From contig SKPS01000348.1 in assembly GCA_007119395.1 (NCBI GenBank), forward strand, positions 1 to 6,452: 6,452 nt of DNA. Direction: 5' to 3'. The notes under the pieces are model-generated. The model was not told the origin of the DNA, searched no databases, and saw nothing but the letters and a program-made list of their open reading frames with translations. Below are positions 5,319 through 6,452 of this stretch, one piece after another; within the stretch, counting starts at the first letter, position 1, and the number at the start of each line of letters is the position of its first letter. This DNA is from Lentimicrobiaceae bacterium (lineage in GTDB: Bacteria > Bacteroidota > Bacteroidia > Bacteroidales > SKPS01). Position numbers and translations under genes: made by a program.

Positions 5319-6090
5319 CCACGAAACACTCCCACAGTTGTGCGACTATCTTGGGTTAAAGAACCTGGCGTTGCAACACACTGAGATTATCAAAAGAGCA
5401 CATGAAAAGCAGTTGGGTTTATTGGACTTTTTGGAGATGGTTCTACGACAGGAAGCTATTCTGAAGCAAGAAAGCAGCATTCGTTATCGTATCCGGGAAA
5501 GCCGATTGCCAAAACCTTACAAACTGCTTGCAGATTTTGACTTTGCCTTTCAGCCCAAACTGCGTAAATCACTGGTCATGGATCTGGCCACCATGGAGTT
5601 CATGAAGCACCATGAGTCGATCCTGCTGATCGGCGACTGCGGTGTAGGCAAATCACATCTGGGACAAGCGCTGGGAATGATTGCCTGTGAAAAGGGATAC
5701 AAGGTGCTGTACACCACATGCGCAGCGCTGATTAACGATTTAAACGCCGGGGTGTTTGAAAAGAATCTGACAAAACGTATCCGAAAGTATGTCAACCCCG
5801 ATCTGCTGATCATTGATGAAATGGGGCATGATCGGCTGGAACTTCAGTTGACCAAGGAGGCTCATCTGTTGTTCAAGGTGGTTGATGAGCGTTACCGATT
5901 AAATCGGCCGCTGATCTTTACCACAAACGTAGAGGAAAAGGCTTGGGCGGAATACCTCGGTGATCCTGTTTCCACCAAAGCGATCCTGGATCGGATTTTT
6001 CATCATGCCGTAAAAATCGAGATCCGGGGTCCAAGTTACCGTCAGCATAAGGGAATAGAACTCCAGAAAAAGTATGAGAAACTCATGTAA
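5308..6090 (+). CDS. istB: IS21-family helper ATPase IstB
   Basis: 260 residues, the usual IstB size. A helical N-terminal region (about 1-75) precedes the AAA+ core: FDFAFQPKL at 77-85, Walker A GDCGVGKS at 109-116, Walker B LLIIDE at 166-171, a sensor-like IFTTN at 203-207, and LDRIFHH at 227-233 with GPSYR at 241-245, where the family has LLDRLLHH and G-SYR. In IS21, IstB assembles on target DNA in an ATP-dependent way and delivers it to IstA. The start ATG at 5308 overlaps the end of istA by 11 nt; an in-frame ATG at 5257 would add 17 residues not typical of the family and extend the overlap, so it is rejected. The gene is the last of the operon and is followed 54 nt later by a terminator. 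Confidence 0.95.
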   Translation: MKTNHETLPQLCDYLGLKNLALQHTEIIKRAHEKQLGLLDFLEMVLRQEAILKQESSIRYRIRESRLPKPYKLLADFDFAFQPKLRKSLVMDLATMEFMKHHESILLIGDCGVGKSHLGQALGMIACEKGYKVLYTTCAALINDLNAGVFEKNLTKRIRKYVNPDLLIIDEMGHDRLELQLTKEAHLLFKVVDERYRLNRPLIFTTNVEEKAWAEYLGDPVSTKAILDRIFHHAVKIEIRGPSYRQHKGIELQKKYEKLM

Positions 6091-6144
6091 AAGCACCTGC
6101 TATATGCTTGGACAAACATCGCTTATGCCGATGAATCATAATAT

Positions 6145-6175
6145 AAGGCTGTCAACTGCGACAGCCTTTTCTTTT
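6145..6175 (+). terminator. Rho-independent terminator of the transposition operon
   Basis: AAGGCTGTC (6145-6153) and GACAGCCTT (6160-6168) form a perfect 9-bp stem around the loop AACTGC, followed by TTCTTTTG. It lies about 55 nt after the istB stop, inside the element. Confidence 0.85.
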
Positions 6176-6334
6176 GTCATATCATCTAAACGCCTAATAT
6201 ACAAGTCCTTCACCATGTCACCAGATCGGTTTTATTGTCTCTGCATTACATCTGAAATTGAAATGGCCATCTACACCGTGAAACTTCAATTTTTGTGCTA
6301 CATGGAAAACCGCAACCAATGGTCGTCTCCGTGG
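6176..6334. other. Non-coding right subterminal region of the element
   Basis: Between the terminator and the right inverted repeat I see no credible gene. It contains an 8-bp inverted repeat, AAATTGAA (6255-6262) with TTCAATTT (6285-6292), 22 bp apart, and no exact copy of the 18-bp direct repeat in either orientation. It may hold additional IstA binding sites. Confidence 0.5.
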
Positions 6335-6380
6335 GGTGGTATCGTTTTTCCCTGTTTACTGGTATCGAAATGGTTCAGGG
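6335..6380 (-). repeat. Right terminal inverted repeat of the IS21-type element
   Basis: The reverse complement aligns without gaps to 2354-2399 (30/46), with perfect blocks CCCTGAAC at the outer edge and GATACCACC at the inner edge. TACCA boxes occur at 6364-6360 and 6341-6337 on the minus strand, at the same 23-bp spacing as on the left. Confidence 0.75.
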
Positions 6381-6452
6381 TTAAAAACTCGCAAAATATG
6401 CGACAGTTCAAATTGAAGGGGGCAGAGAGATAGGGCGAAGGATTGAGCACTA
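6381..6452 (+). pseudogene. Fragment of a second rhuM-family gene, runs off the window
   Basis: Bases 6390-6452 match 513-575 of the first rhuM at 57 of 63 positions without gaps. In frame they encode LAKYATVQIEGGREIGRRIEH, against the first copy's VANFATVQMEGGREIERRIEH. Just upstream, TTAAAAACT resembles the preceding rhuM codons but 2 bp (GT) are missing relative to the first copy, which shifts the frame and leaves an in-frame TAA. Homology starts right at the transposon end, and no 5' part of this copy is seen left of the element. It is therefore a broken copy, unless its missing part lies elsewhere. Confidence 0.7.

Larger units (their letters stand above)
2354..6380 (+). mobile_element. 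Four-gene IS21-type transposable element, about 4.03 kb
   Basis: The ends are set by 46-bp imperfect inverted repeats (30/46 matches, no gaps) that begin CCCTGAAC. Trimming to the 5'-TG...CA-3' usual for IS21 would give 2357-6377. Inside, all on the plus strand, lie a zinc-ribbon gene, a ParB-like gene, istA and istB, then a terminator. IS21 elements normally carry only istA and istB in about 2-2.5 kb, so this one has roughly 1.5 kb of extra content on the left. No target-site duplication is visible, and the flanks are unrelated (a dispersed repeat on the left, a rhuM fragment on the right), which suggests later rearrangement. All four frames are intact, so the element may still be active. 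Confidence 0.8.

Noticed and set aside
6234..6290. Degenerate inverted copies of the 18-bp direct repeat near the right end
   Set aside because: Minus-strand stretches TGTAATGCAGAGACA and ATTGAAGTTTCACGGTG share only scattered bases with it and need gaps, so they are not better than chance by eye.
6074..6433. 119-residue open frame after istB
   Set aside because: It overlaps the end of istB, crosses the operon terminator and the right inverted repeat, has no recognisable motif, and ends in the wrong frame of the rhuM fragment.

Overview
The window reads as an accessory, repeat-rich stretch of a Bacteroidota chromosome (probably Bacteroidales-like; this is inference). Three things point there. 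Two promoters match the Bacteroidota consensus (TTTG or ATTG, 19-20 bp, then TAnnTTTG). Purine-rich Shine-Dalgarno sequences are absent. The intergenic repeats (ACCGCGGATTACGCGGATT-type, ACCACTGAGTTC-type, TTCATTTTTCATT-type) are of a kind common in that phylum.

Left part (1-1015): an array of about 35-bp repeats precedes a RhuM-family gene. Its 3' part has been replaced by another copy of the same repeat, joined to an inverted-repeat segment that also serves as the convergent intergenic region. Middle-left (1016-2290): a complete AAA+/DUF4143 ATPase gene on the minus strand, with a very clear promoter whose spacer and flanks form a 31-bp near-perfect palindrome and whose -7 element ends only 4 nt before the ATG.

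Right part (2354-6380): a roughly 4.03-kb IS21-type transposable element bounded by 46-bp imperfect terminal inverted repeats that I could align without gaps. Besides the normal istA (DDE transposase) and istB (AAA+ ATPase) pair it carries two extra genes: a small four-cysteine zinc-ribbon protein and a ParB-like DNA-binding protein. parB-like, istA and istB are chained by two 11-nt start/stop overlaps and end at a strong hairpin terminator. Their promoter lies at 2948-2979 and is preceded directly by the last of three 18-bp direct repeats spaced 80-81 bp apart, which look like binding sites for one of the element's own proteins.

The element's right end abuts a short fragment of a second rhuM copy (63 bp, 57 identical to the first rhuM). 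The region has therefore been shuffled by repeats and transposition. The four-gene IS21-like element is the part most worth following up: its layout (transposase, AAA+ regulator, two accessory DNA-binding proteins, internal iterons) resembles the logic of target-selecting transposons such as Tn7 or Mu more than a minimal insertion sequence.
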